DNA of 64,000 nt from assembly GCA_022925895.1 (NCBI GenBank), contig JAKSYS010000247.1:1-64000 (forward strand), read 5' to 3'. The position numbers and the translations under genes are program-made. The notes below the pieces were generated by a model. The model did not search any database. It was not told where the DNA came from and saw nothing but the letters and a program-made list of their open reading frames with translations. Below, in pieces: positions 48,885 to 58,568 of this stretch (position 1 is its first letter; each line of letters starts with the position of its first letter). This stretch comes from Fragilaria crotonensis. Taxonomy: Eukaryota > Bacillariophyta > Fragilariophyceae > Fragilariales > Fragilariaceae.

Positions 48885-50345
48885 ATGAGCTCTGATAACA
48901 ACAATTCAAAGCTCCTCATGACAGCCGTCGGAGCTGCCCTGGGCGGTGCGGTTGTCTCGTTTGCTGCTTTCAAGTATATTGAACAACGCAAGGAACTGAT
49001 CAAGCACCGAGCAGCCTTGGTACGGGCCAGCAAGCCCTCATTTAGCATGAGCTCAGAACAGAGATCAGAATCTATCATCTTCCCACATAATCACGAGGAA
49101 AAAATGCGTCGTCGAATTGCTGCTCGCGTGGCCGTCGAAGAAGACAATTTGACTCCTCGCAATTCGGTCACCGTCAGAGTTCCCGCTACTTCCGCCAACC
49201 TGGGCCCAGGATGTGAGTTCAAATTGTAACGATGCAATGGTGCCACTTGTTTGTGTATTCGGTAGCGAATGAAACTTTCTAATTTTTAATTTAATTGTCA
49301 ACCCACAGACGATTGCCTTGGCATGGCTGTCGACCTTTGGTCGGAAGTTACCGTTTCACGTGCTGACAAGTTCGAAATTACGGCAGAAGGTGATGGTGCC
49401 GATGATATTCCAAAGGATGAAACCAACTTTCTAGTCGTTGGTGTCAAGGCTGCCTTTCAAACGGCCAACAAACCCGTGCCTGCCCTCAAATACCATGTCG
49501 TTTCGCGCATCCCCTTTGCTCGAGGATTAGGCAGCAGCAGCGCTGCTATTGTGGCGGGAATCATCGCTGGACTTGTCCTTGCAGGTCATCGTTTGCCATG
49601 TTGGGGAAGTGAGGCGTTGTTGCAAATTGCAGCCGATATTGAGGTATGTAAAATGAAAATGTACCCACTGAACTGCGGCCTTCAAAGTGATTTGGCCGTT
49701 TGTCTTTATCTCACCTATCCGACTTCTCTCTACTAGGGCCATCCGGACAATGTTGCTCCCGCCATTTACGGTGGTATTCAACTCGGAATTCACAATGGAT
49801 CACGCTGGTTCACCGAACGCGTCCCGTGCCCTTCCGGTATGCAACTCGTCATGTTCATCCCTGACTTTATCGGCAAAACCTCCTCCGCACGTGGAGTCTT
49901 GGCCGATACCGTGAGCCGGACTGAAGCTGCCTACAACATTGGACGCGTCGCCATGTTGGTGCATGCGTTGTGCTCGGGAAATCTTGACAACCTCAAATAC
50001 GGCGTGCAGGATAAGCTGCATCAGCCGCAGAGAGGTGAGAAGCTTTATCATTACCTGTACCCAATGATTGAGGCTGCGGAACGTGCTGGAGCCTGCTGTG
50101 CCTACTTGAGTGGTGCGGGACCTACTGTCATGGCATTGACTAGTGGAGCCAGTGGTGATATATTCACACAGAGAGAAAAGGAGCGAACGGATTCAGCAGT
50201 CGCCAGAGCCATGATTCAAACGGCAGAAGATTTCGGAATCAAGGGCAAACTTTTGGTCACCTCTGCCGTCAACGAAGGGGCACGCGTCGTCAGAGTCGAA
50301 CCAGCCTTTTCCTCTGACGACATTACCTACCGAGACAACATCTAG
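48885..50345 (+). CDS. Homoserine kinase (GHMP family), three exons
   Basis: This kinase phosphorylates homoserine in threonine synthesis, normally a plastid step in algae. Exons: 48885-49212, 49309-49644 and 49737-50345; the introns of 96 and 92 bases are GT-AG. The first join gives G-P-G-Y-D-C-L-G-M-A-V-D-L-W, the second D-I-E-G-H-P-D-N-V-A-P. The GHMP motif P-F-A-R-G-L-G-S-S-S-A-A is intact, as is the early T-S-A-N-L-G-P-G segment, and the C-terminal S-G-A-G-P-T motif is present. The N terminus holds a hydrophobic segment (L-L-M-T-A-V-G-A-A-L-G-G-A-V-V-S-F) followed by basic residues. It could be a membrane anchor or an organelle leader, but there is no clear A-F plastid motif. Confidence 0.9.
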
Positions 50346-50387
50346 AAATTGAAAATGGCAAAAGAATCGAAGAGTACTAGGATATTA

Positions 50388-51142
50388 TTATCGCTTCAAC
50401 ACTACAAACTTGAGTGGAACAGTATATCCTCCATCCAAAGTAATTTTGGCAACGAACTGACCCAACTGCCGTAGCTGAACCCGACATGGAGCGGACGTGT
50501 CAACCTGTGTCATCAAGATTTCAAGCTCTTCGTCAGTCATTTTTTCGTGCGAATCAACCGGCTTCTCCACAATGTGCAACTGTTCGTGGCTCTCCAATTC
50601 AATCCTCAGCTGCCTGTATAGCTTCTGCCGGAGCGCCTTCTCGTCCACCATACCTGGGTAGACTACCCCAGTGTCCGGGTCGACATGTCTCCAAATCTTA
50701 ACCTAAACAACCAAAGGTGCGCATCGAATTGTTAGTTGAGCCGCAAAAATGATGCCAAACCAAACAAGAGCGGCAGCAACATCATAATGCGCTAAAGCTT
50801 GGGTCTACTTACAAGCTTGTTTCGCAAGTATTTTTGCAGGATATTAGCAGCAATCAACTCTACGTTGGCTTCGTCGGCTGCCATCTGGATCAAACGCTGG
50901 CGTCGTTCCTCTTCAGTTTCAATATCAGGATCTTTCCTACCCAGGCGTTCAAAGTTGTCGGCGATAGCATAGAGGGCCATCTTTTTGGGAATTAGCATGT
51001 TACGAGCATACCCCGCGCTGACATGGAGAACCTCGCCCGCTTGTTTTTCACCCACATTCTGGGTGAGAATGACACGGACGGTGTGCTTGAATCGAGCTTG
51101 GAATCCGGGCAACCGAAGAGAGCGCGATGTTGAAGAAAGCAT
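50388..51142 (-). CDS. Organellar ribosomal protein bL9, two exons
   Basis: This structural protein of the large subunit of the mitochondrial or plastid ribosome has exons 50813-51142 and 50388-50702, joined over a 110-base GT-AG intron; 214 residues. A short basic leader (M-L-S-S-T-S-R-S-L-R-L-P-G-F-Q) suits mitochondrial import. The bL9 signature is in exon 1: V-R-V-I-L-T-Q-N-V, then G-E-V-L-H-V-S-A-G-Y-A-R-N-M-L-I-P. The C-terminal globular lobe is in exon 2 (L-R-Q-L-G-Q-F-V-A-K-I-T-L-D-G-G-Y-T-V-P). The mid-gene linker is longer than in bacterial L9. It is convergent with homoserine kinase; only 42 bases lie between stops. Confidence 0.9.
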
Positions 51143-52479
51143 CGGTGACGTAAAGTCGTGACCAGTGATCAACCGAAGCAAACGCCGTCGAATAAACACC
51201 GAAATACGGCAGGGCAAATCCAACACAACGAATGTGGAAGTCACCGACATGAAACGAGCGGTGAACATCCGCTTGCCCGTCGTCCAGCGTCTCGTCCCTC
51301 GTCCCGTCCTCGTGTCCTGGCTCCTTCGTATGCATCCTGGATGCCGGGTCTCATTCCAAGTACAGTACAAGTACTTGAATTCTCCAGTATCCAGTACTGC
51401 TGACTCTGCCGTCCGTACTGAACCTGGTACTACTACGTACTGGAGTACTAGTACTATCATACTGAACAAGGTATGCACACATATAAGTACTTGTATTTCA
51501 AATTTCAGAGCAGCCAAAAGCCAAACCGGTGTCCGCGCCAGGAGGAGGACGATGTTAAACCCATGGCATAGTTTCCTTGTCGTAGCTTCTACATACAAGT
51601 CCCTGGTACATAGATGTAAAGCAAAGGTGCGTAACCGGAGGTGGAGCTCGACTTTTCCTGGCCCCCTGTGTGCGACCGTCGTGCAAGCCATGGTGGAACC
51701 ACACGATGTTTCAAACCTTGATATTATTATGATTTTATACATGTGTATCACAGACGAACTTGCAGAAGCACCTTGAACAAAATCGAATGTGTCCGATAGA
51801 TAGAAAGGGTCTAACGCACGAGTTGAATTCTGTAAGTAAATTCTTACCGAATGCGAAACTTCGCCAATTCCATTTCGAGATCTTTCGAAGACTCGACACT
51901 GTCATCGAAGCTCTATCGTGGTACCGCAGGTACCAGTGCTGAAAGTAAATGCAATTACCGACGCACGTGGTTTCGTTATGTAACTCCACGTACCGATAAC
52001 AATCGTTACCAGGACGACTTGTTATCCGGATGTCCGATTTCGGAATAATGTGGAGAAGTCATAGACATCATTTCTATATATGCACTCTTGACGGACTTCT
52101 TTAAGTAAATGTTTCCCGAATAAAAATAGCAGTTGGAAATCGCCAATTTCGTTGTCGGATGGCATCCCCAGCGTGTTCGACCATGACCGTGCAACTGAGT
52201 TCACATACGGTAATATCACGATCGAATTGTACTAGCCGTACTGCCCTCGCCTGCTGGGGGCATCTCCAAAAAAGCGAAGACACGAATATCCATAATAAAT
52301 GATAGAAATTTCCAGTGTAATTTTTCTTTGAAGTAGAGAAATTAGTAGTCTTCCAGGTCCAGCGGTCCAGCATTTCTCTCTTGGTTGTGTTCTGACACCG
52401 TGTCGTCTACTTCGGAGTACATCCTAGAAATTAACTGAGTCGGGCTTGGCGCCATTTGCCACTCTTACTTTGCACAGGA
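51143..52479. other. 1.3 kb spacer, left part GTAC-rich
   Basis: No convincing gene. From 51355 to 51500 it is among the densest GTAC regions of the window (TCCAAGTACAGTACAAGTAC, CGTACTGGAGTACTAGTAC), directly upstream of bL9. Plus-strand frames at 51165-51776 have no domain. Just before 52480 the sequence TTACTTTGCACAG looks like an intron acceptor, so the following gene may have an upstream exon here. Confidence 0.5.
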
Positions 52480-54021
52480 ATGAGAGTCGAAGCTGCGATT
52501 AGCACCCCTCTATTTGATGATTCTCCTCATCATTCTCCTTCATCTCGAAGGCCAAGCAAGCGCGCGTCATCAAAGACGATGATGGTCCCTGAGATGGCAA
52601 TGACCGAATTGTATCGACAATCGTGGGAAAATACGTGGGAATCCGTGGCTTCCATTCTTGTTGCGTATCCCGAAGAAGCATGTTATGTTCACAGCGATGG
52701 GACCACCGCACTGCATCTGGCCGTTATGAGTCGAACTGGATATGTCATCAACGAAGAGATTCAGCAGCGAAAGGCTCCTCTAGCGGTTATTGAAGGATTG
52801 CTTAAAGTCTATCCAGATGCTGCGATGAAAGTGTGCCGCACGAACACGTACTCGCCCCTCGCCTACGCATGCCTCGTTGTAGAAAAAGATTGTGATTTGA
52901 CCGATGCTGAATCTATCGTTCGACTCTTGATTAAGTATTCTCCTCGATGCACCAAAGTGACAACCTCTGGTTCGCTATCAGCACTTGACATTCACATTGT
53001 CAGTTATTCTCAAAAACATCAGGACGTCGTTGAAGAAGATCCCCTGTCGGGACGGACCAATACGGGGGTGTTGAGGACATTGCTGGAACATGACCCATCT
53101 CTTGCCAAGGTTCGAATAGCACGGGACAAGGTCAGCGGCGCGATCGAATTGTTATACCGCAGCAACGCAAACGCCTTCCTCGAAGTTGTGTCATTGGATG
53201 ACATTAAGAAGAGGACCAAACGCAGGACGAAAAGCGAACCTCAAGACAACAAGGCTGTTATCTCAGAAATTACTAAATGGTGGGTTTGGAGATGGGTAAT
53301 ACTTCTCCTCAAGTACGGTACCCTGCCCCACAAGAAACGAGGTGCAAGATTCCTTGCGCTGCAAGCTGCAGCGGGACTCGTGGGATGCCCGCTACCGGTG
53401 CTCACTCTAGCTATGCATGCCTTTCCGAAACAAATTCGACTCGTCGATGTGATGTATGGCGATGATGGAAATCTGCCTCTCCATGAAGTCTGTGCTTGGC
53501 CTTGCGAATTCGATTGTACTTCCACAGATCCGGTAATTTCATCCAGGAAGGGCATGGCGATCGCTGCGTTGCTACAGGAATATCCAGAAGCGGCAGGGTT
53601 ATCTAATCGTCATTCCGAGACTCCGTTGGAACTTGCAGTGTCGACTGGGACCACATGGGATATCGGCGTCCGAAAGTTATGCCGAGCTTACCCGGATGCC
53701 GTGTGTCGACGCAGCAAGACAACTGGACTGTATCCATTCTTGACAGCAGCAGTTGCCGGCGGGGAAATCGCACGGCAGCAGTGTCCAATGCCGTCCTCGA
53801 AACGATCCTTAATGACACACCTCAAGAATCTTGCCAAACAAGATTTGCAATCGGTTCGAACCATCTATGGGCTGCTTCGAGCGAACCCGCTGGTATTGAT
53901 CAACTGTTTTACCGAAAAGGATGACACTTGCGATCAGCTTGAAGGGTTCTCGCCATTGCCTCAAGAATTGTGGGCAAGCATCAATATCAATGATGACGAT
54001 CTGGGGTGGACTCAGTTCTAA
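52480..54021 (+). CDS. Ankyrin-repeat-type protein, 513 residues
   Basis: Ankyrin-like helix pairs run through the protein: residues 40-190, then 290-420. Examples are T-T-A-L-H-L-A-V-M and Y-S-P-L-A-Y-A-C-L, and N-L-P-L-H-E-V-C-A and E-T-P-L-E-L-A-V-S-T-G-T. Repeats are separated by loops ending in A-Y-P-E-E-A or K-Y-S-P-R. A tryptophan-rich segment W-V-W-R-W-V-I-L-L-L-K lies near residue 270. The protein is a paralogue of that at 56010-57170, which has the same W-V-W-E-W-A-L-I-I-L-K segment and the same order of repeats. Diatoms have many such proteins; the role is unknown, probably a protein-protein scaffold. The start used is the first ATG (52480), though an upstream exon may exist. Confidence 0.8.
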   Translation: MRVEAAISTPLFDDSPHHSPSSRRPSKRASSKTMMVPEMAMTELYRQSWENTWESVASILVAYPEEACYVHSDGTTALHLAVMSRTGYVINEEIQQRKAPLAVIEGLLKVYPDAAMKVCRTNTYSPLAYACLVVEKDCDLTDAESIVRLLIKYSPRCTKVTTSGSLSALDIHIVSYSQKHQDVVEEDPLSGRTNTGVLRTLLEHDPSLAKVRIARDKVSGAIELLYRSNANAFLEVVSLDDIKKRTKRRTKSEPQDNKAVISEITKWWVWRWVILLLKYGTLPHKKRGARFLALQAAAGLVGCPLPVLTLAMHAFPKQIRLVDVMYGDDGNLPLHEVCAWPCEFDCTSTDPVISSRKGMAIAALLQEYPEAAGLSNRHSETPLELAVSTGTTWDIGVRKLCRAYPDAVCRRSKTTGLYPFLTAAVAGGEIARQQCPMPSSKRSLMTHLKNLAKQDLQSVRTIYGLLRANPLVLINCFTEKDDTCDQLEGFSPLPQELWASININDDDLGWTQF

Positions 54022-54483
54022 GTGGCCCTGAGGATAGCGAATATGAAGTGAGCAGAGATGGCCGTCGTTTGGTCATTGGATGGGGCTAGGAGGGCCGTAG
54101 ACAGGCTGCTCGTTCGACAGACGAATCTGAGGCTGTTTGTGCCCCAGTATCATGAATCAACTTCTAGTGAAGGCACAACTAATTTCTGCTGGTTCACCAG
54201 AAAATGAATTGTACGTTACCCTTTGATGTGGTGGTTTGTTGCGGACACGTCACCCAATGCACGATCAAATTGTGGATTAAGCTTGCACACACACTCGTTG
54301 AGAACAGAATTTAGCGTTTTACTCCTAAAAATAGCTGGCTGAAAGTCGATCTGTAGCCTCCAAATACAATACATGCTAGCTGTCTATAAATCATCAGGCA
54401 CTACCAGAACTTAAATGCGACCGCCGAGAAAGTGCAACATGTCTCGGAGTGTCACCGTGCAATCTGATAGCGAGCCATTGTTA
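54022..54483. other. Spacer between convergent genes
   Basis: No gene or repeat recognised; 3' flanks of the ankyrin protein and TruB. Confidence 0.45.
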
Positions 54484-55569
54484 CTATTGAGGTGTAACAT
54501 TGGGCCCCGGAGACACCATGTCTGAGTCGACCATTTCCGCGCGTTTGGAATTGAATTTTTGAATCGCCGCGTAAACGTTTTCGGGTGTCCAGTCCTTTTC
54601 GTCAATCACGTCGTCCATTGAGAATGGTCCCTGCTGAGTCCTGGTCAAAACTGTGGTTGTGGCCACAGAATCAAGTTTGTAGCCAATGTCGCGAATGAGG
54701 GATCGAACGTACGTGCCGCCGCCACATTCCATGGCAATATCAAAGCGCGGGAGGGAGGAGTCATCAGGGTTGACGAGCTTCAAGTCGTGTATTGTGACTT
54801 GTCTTGACTGGATTCCAATATCTTCGGCTGAAACTCCCTCTCGCCCTAGCTTGTACAGCGCCTTCCCGTTTTTCTTGAGAGCACTGAAGATGGGCGGGAT
54901 CTGCTGGATTTCACCGGTAAATGATGGAAGGATTTCCTCAATTGCTGCTACAGTAATATGATCGTAGGGCGCTCTTTTTGTCACATTGCCTTCCATATCT
55001 AATGTTGTTGTTTCAAAGCCGAATTCGCCACTGGCCGTGTACCGCTTCGAGCCGGACAGGTAGGTTTCCAACTCCTTCGTCCCTTTCCCCACTCCAATCA
55101 CCAAGACACCCGTCGCAAGAGGATCTAACGTGCCACCGTGTCCAACCTTAATCTTTCGTTTCCCTTTGGATTTAATTTTTGCGACTGTTCCTCCGCGCGC
55201 CTTTGTATCTCTCGTCAGCATGTTGCGAATGACTGTGACGACATCACTAGAGGTCCAGTTGAGCGGTTTGTTGACGGCAAACAAGCCTTCGGCCAAGTAG
55301 AGTGGAACATCGTCACACAGAGGGCGAGCCGCGTTGTCTGTGGGCACAGATGGTTCTGCTGTCGAAAATAGACGATTTTGACGACTACACACTGATTCTG
55401 AAGCCGATGCTGATGCCCATGGTCGTGCAGACTTTGAAACATATGCAAGATACTGCTGATTCGACAAGCAACCGAATGGTCTCATATGCAGTGACACGGA
55501 AGTGCGGTGTATGAAGGCGAAGGATAGAGTGAAGACGCTCATACCTATTGAGGTTCTTAAGGTCTTCAT
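54484..55569 (-). CDS. TruB-type tRNA pseudouridine-55 synthase, probably organellar
   Basis: This enzyme makes pseudouridine at position 55 of tRNA. The ATG at 55569 gives an N terminus with a hydrophobic run (I-G-M-S-V-F-T-L-S-F-A-F-I-H-R), compatible with a signal-type or organelle leader. The body begins F-A-V-N-K-P-L-N-W-T-S. It then shows the catalytic motif V-G-H-G-G-T-L-D-P-L-A-T-G-V-L with its aspartate. The tyrosine motif K-R-Y-T-A-S-G-E-F-G, Q-I-P-P-I-F-S-A-L-K, and the RNA-contact motif C-G-G-G-T-Y-V-R-S-L-I-R-D are all present. About 361 residues. It sits between the two ankyrin paralogues on the opposite strand. Confidence 0.92.
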   Translation of the reverse strand: MKTLRTSIGMSVFTLSFAFIHRTSVSLHMRPFGCLSNQQYLAYVSKSARPWASASASESVCSRQNRLFSTAEPSVPTDNAARPLCDDVPLYLAEGLFAVNKPLNWTSSDVVTVIRNMLTRDTKARGGTVAKIKSKGKRKIKVGHGGTLDPLATGVLVIGVGKGTKELETYLSGSKRYTASGEFGFETTTLDMEGNVTKRAPYDHITVAAIEEILPSFTGEIQQIPPIFSALKKNGKALYKLGREGVSAEDIGIQSRQVTIHDLKLVNPDDSSLPRFDIAMECGGGTYVRSLIRDIGYKLDSVATTTVLTRTQQGPFSMDDVIDEKDWTPENVYAAIQKFNSKRAEMVDSDMVSPGPNVTPQ

Positions 55570-56009
55570 GAGTTGTTCAAGATTGTGGAAAAGGCAGTGA
55601 TGATTGTTTGATGGATGTGCGGTCGAGTCGAGAAGCGTCAAGTCAAGAACTTCCCTTGGGAGTTACTGTGTTCCATCACAGTCAGTAGGGCTATCAGAAG
55701 TGTTGTAACAGTAGAGTAGACCTGTTTCAGCACACTTCCCACACAAATACTACATTATATTACGCTATATTATAAAAAATCCAACTATTACATCATTTTT
55801 AAGAAATATATCCATTTTATTGCGAGGTTTGGAGTCATAGTCACGTTTTTTAGTCATGGGTCATAGCGTCATAGCGTCATATCAGACTGACCATTGGACT
55901 CTGCGATACTGGATACTGCATAATTTGGGTGAATATAGCTAATTTTCTAGTTATGGGTCCTGTGCATCTGGCGCACATACGATGACCACAAAAAGCATTT
56001 GATTGAACG
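55570..56009. other. Divergent promoter region
   Basis: No gene. An AT-rich part (55745-55815) is followed by short tandem CATAGCGT copies at about 55862-55885. Confidence 0.45.
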
Positions 56010-57170
56010 ATGGTGGTGTTGAAGGATCTTCCGCCCCCTGCTCCAGGCGCAGTCGAACTGTATAAGTACGCAGCAGATCATAATTGGAACAAGGTTCTCC
56101 AGAGAGTAGCGGAGAAGCCAGAGGAATGCAAGTATGTTGATCAGATTTCGAGGTACACTCCCCTCCATGTTGTGGTGTTGGGACGGGGGTCACCCAACCC
56201 ATCTGGACGCCTCTCCGCTGTCCGAGCCATACTCGTGGCAAATCCAAATTATGCAAAGGTTCAGGATGATTCCAATGGTCTTACTCCATTACACCTTGCC
56301 TGTATGACTCAAGATGACGGCCCAGAAAGGATCGAGGAGGATGTTGCAGTTGTGAGGTTGATCCTTGAATTGTCGCCGAAGGCTCTCAATGTCATGTCCC
56401 GAGATGGATACTCTCCCTTAGATGTTCACATTATTTACATGTCCAAGCAGAAACGACAAGGTGATATGTCGTCTTTTCGGCGTCCGAGAAAGGGCGCCCG
56501 AGTAGGAACGTCAACTTCCATCTTGAGCACACTACTGGAGGAAGATTTCGTCGGTGGTTTGGCCAGACCCTTGGATTTGCTTTTTGAATGCAACTCGCTA
56601 GCTGTCCTTGAGCAGATCGCCCTCGAAGAAGCTCAGGCTTCGTCCTCCAAGCTTCGAGGCCGACGTCAAGCCCGTTCGAACGGAACGAGCCTGTCCGCTG
56701 TCTGCCCATCCCCGTCAACAAACTTTGCCAACTTTTGGGTCTGGGAATGGGCTCTTATCATCCTCAAATTTGACTACAGACGTCGCGCTGGAAACAACAA
56801 TAGAAGCCCACTGCCACCATTTAGTGCGTTGCACGCTGCCGCCCAAGTCAAGGACTGTCCAATTCCGTTCCTGATGCTGGCGATTCGAGCCTACCCTAAT
56901 CAGGTACGAACGCCGGACGATTCCAATGGAAACTTGCCATTGCATACGATCGCTGGTTGGGAGACAACAGACCCAAGCTCGATTTCTCGGAAAAGCATGG
57001 CGTTGTCAGTCTTAGTGACCGAGTACGCTGAAGCAACCAAGATTCGCAACCGCAGCGGAAAGACTCCACTCTCGTTGGCGCTTGAGACCGGAACAAGTTG
57101 GGGTAACGGCGTCAGGCGACTCACAACGTTTTCAAGAGAGCCAAGTTTTGCCGTGCGTAGAGATCGCTAA
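56010..57170 (+). CDS. Ankyrin-repeat-type protein, paralogue of the gene at 52480
   Basis: 386 residues beginning M-V-V-L-K-D-L-P-P-P-A-P-G. Ankyrin pairs include Y-T-P-L-H-V-V-V-L, L-T-P-L-H-L-A-C-M and Y-S-P-L-D-V-H-I-I-Y. Later units are F-S-A-L-H-A-A-A-Q and N-L-P-L-H-T-I-A-G-W, with K-T-P-L-S-L-A-L-E-T-G-T-S-W-G near the end. The order and spacing match the paralogue at 52480-54021, including the central W-V-W-E-W-A-L-I-I-L-K. It ends about 90 residues earlier than the paralogue, shortly after the final repeat, in an arginine-rich tail (F-A-V-R-R-D-R). This could be a natural shortening or another frameshift near the end. Function unknown. Confidence 0.8.
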   Translation: MVVLKDLPPPAPGAVELYKYAADHNWNKVLQRVAEKPEECKYVDQISRYTPLHVVVLGRGSPNPSGRLSAVRAILVANPNYAKVQDDSNGLTPLHLACMTQDDGPERIEEDVAVVRLILELSPKALNVMSRDGYSPLDVHIIYMSKQKRQGDMSSFRRPRKGARVGTSTSILSTLLEEDFVGGLARPLDLLFECNSLAVLEQIALEEAQASSSKLRGRRQARSNGTSLSAVCPSPSTNFANFWVWEWALIILKFDYRRRAGNNNRSPLPPFSALHAAAQVKDCPIPFLMLAIRAYPNQVRTPDDSNGNLPLHTIAGWETTDPSSISRKSMALSVLVTEYAEATKIRNRSGKTPLSLALETGTSWGNGVRRLTTFSREPSFAVRRDR

Positions 57171-57309
57171 GCACCACATACCACGTACTACTTCACATTC
57201 AGTAGGGACCATATCGCACTCATCGTAGGAAAACTACCATTGTGAGTGATTGTTAAGTTAGTATTTTCGCATACTCTCAATCAGTATAAGACTGCACCTT
57301 TCTGGGACT

Positions 57310-58014
57310 CTATGCGGCTGCATTAACGACCTTGTGGTTGGTTCTTGTCCCTTCAAGAGGTGGAGGGGTTTGATGTCGCACCACATGCTTGGCATGACTC
57401 GCGCACGTCAAACGAGCATCTGCATCACATGCGACTGCGCCCGCATCGGCTTCAGCAAGCACGATGGCAAACGTCACCGCCGATCTCGAAAACTTCTCCG
57501 ACGAAACGCGAAGCAGCCGTCCTGATGACTCACAGTTCAAGCGTTTCTTCCAGCATTGCGCTTGAACGAACAGAACAGCCTCGGTATGACGACGCCGAGC
57601 TTGTTGACGCTCAGATTGAACTTTTGTGAGGATGTACTTTTCTAATCCTCGTCGGGAGTGACCGATGCTTGTCCAGAATCGCAACTCCATCTTCAGTGCT
57701 GGTGAAAGCTCTTTTCCTCTTCGACATAGCGTCCAAACTCGCGACATGGTCGCCGCGTAGGAATGCTTTCGTGCTTGGGACCAGATCTCATCCCCGTTCT
57801 GGACGGAGTCGATCACGTCCTGTCCTCGTTTTCGAATGTCAATCCACTCGTCTTCGTCCAGCCAAAGGGTTTTATCGAGAGGGTGTCGAGCGTCACATGC
57901 CTCCGACAAGACCTGTCCGTCGCATGACTCTACAAAACTTACACGCTTCTCCCTCCGTTGTCCAGCACTCTCGGAGCCCATCTTTTCGATGTCGTGAGTG
58001 CTGCTGCAATGCAT
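57310..58014 (-). CDS. Small protein of a diatom-type family, 234 residues
   Basis: The first ATG giving a full frame is at 58014 (M-H-C-S-S-T-H-D). A short R-V-S-F-V-E segment is followed by L-W-L-D-E-D-E-W-I-D-I and, later, G-L-E-K-Y-I-L-T-K-V-Q and A-V-L-F-V-Q-A-Q. These features recur, as far as I recall, in a family of small uncharacterised diatom proteins (segments of the kind R-V-x-F, L-W-Y, G-L-E, A-V-L-x-x-Q). A helical tail (K-F-S-R-S-A-V-T-F-A-I-V-L-A-E-A-D-A) fits the end of that family. Function unknown. It converges with the upstream ankyrin gene. Confidence 0.65.
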   Translation of the reverse strand: MHCSSTHDIEKMGSESAGQRREKRVSFVESCDGQVLSEACDARHPLDKTLWLDEDEWIDIRKRGQDVIDSVQNGDEIWSQARKHSYAATMSRVWTLCRRGKELSPALKMELRFWTSIGHSRRGLEKYILTKVQSERQQARRRHTEAVLFVQAQCWKKRLNCESSGRLLRVSSEKFSRSAVTFAIVLAEADAGAVACDADARLTCASHAKHVVRHQTPPPLEGTRTNHKVVNAAA

Positions 58015-58213
58015 GGTTGTAATCCTGTGTGGAGAGGGAATTGTGAGATATGCGGATGTCAAGCGAAAACCAGTTTGAGGGTCGTAGCTGATGATGTTTG
58101 CTTACCTGAAGGCTGCTTGAAGATGTCTTATTGAAGTCTTCGGCACTTCCGATCCATTTCGAATCAGGTAAAAAAAATCCAAAACCATTTACGTTGACTC
58201 GACATTATCAGAG

Positions 58214-58221
58214 GTTGCATG
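58214..58221. repeat. Target-site duplication, left copy (GTTGCATG)
   Basis: Eight bases immediately left of the terminal repeat of hAT element 2, identical to 61547-61554. Confidence 0.95.
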
Positions 58222-58237
58222 CAGGGCTTCCCAGTAC
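58222..58237 (+). repeat. Left terminal inverted repeat of hAT element 2
   Basis: CAGGGCTTCCCAGTAC, exactly complementary to 61531-61546. Confidence 0.95.
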
Positions 58238-58568
58238 GGCCTTTTTTGCCTGTACTAATACTAATACTAACCGAACTCCAGAAGTTCATACTAAGTATAT
58301 ACTTAGTACATACTAAGTACGTACTAACCACCTACAGTAAATGAGGCGGTACGCAGTACTGAATGCTCACGTTAATGATGCATGCTAGTACAGCCCGCCG
58401 CAGGTGGAAAATTTTTTGGAATGATGGTGAGGTATATGGGCGTTATCGTTAGTAATCAAGAGACGACAGAACCAAGTAGCTCAGGTCAACGGGGAGATGT
58501 CATTCGTGATCAGAATAGTATCGTTGATAGCAGAGCATACTAGATTAAACGTGCAACGGTAGTGGTGG

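Noticed and set aside
51165-51776. A plus-strand frame of 203 codons opposite bL9
   Set aside because: It runs across the bL9 leader and promoter region, lacks a domain, and has the composition of GTAC-rich spacer.
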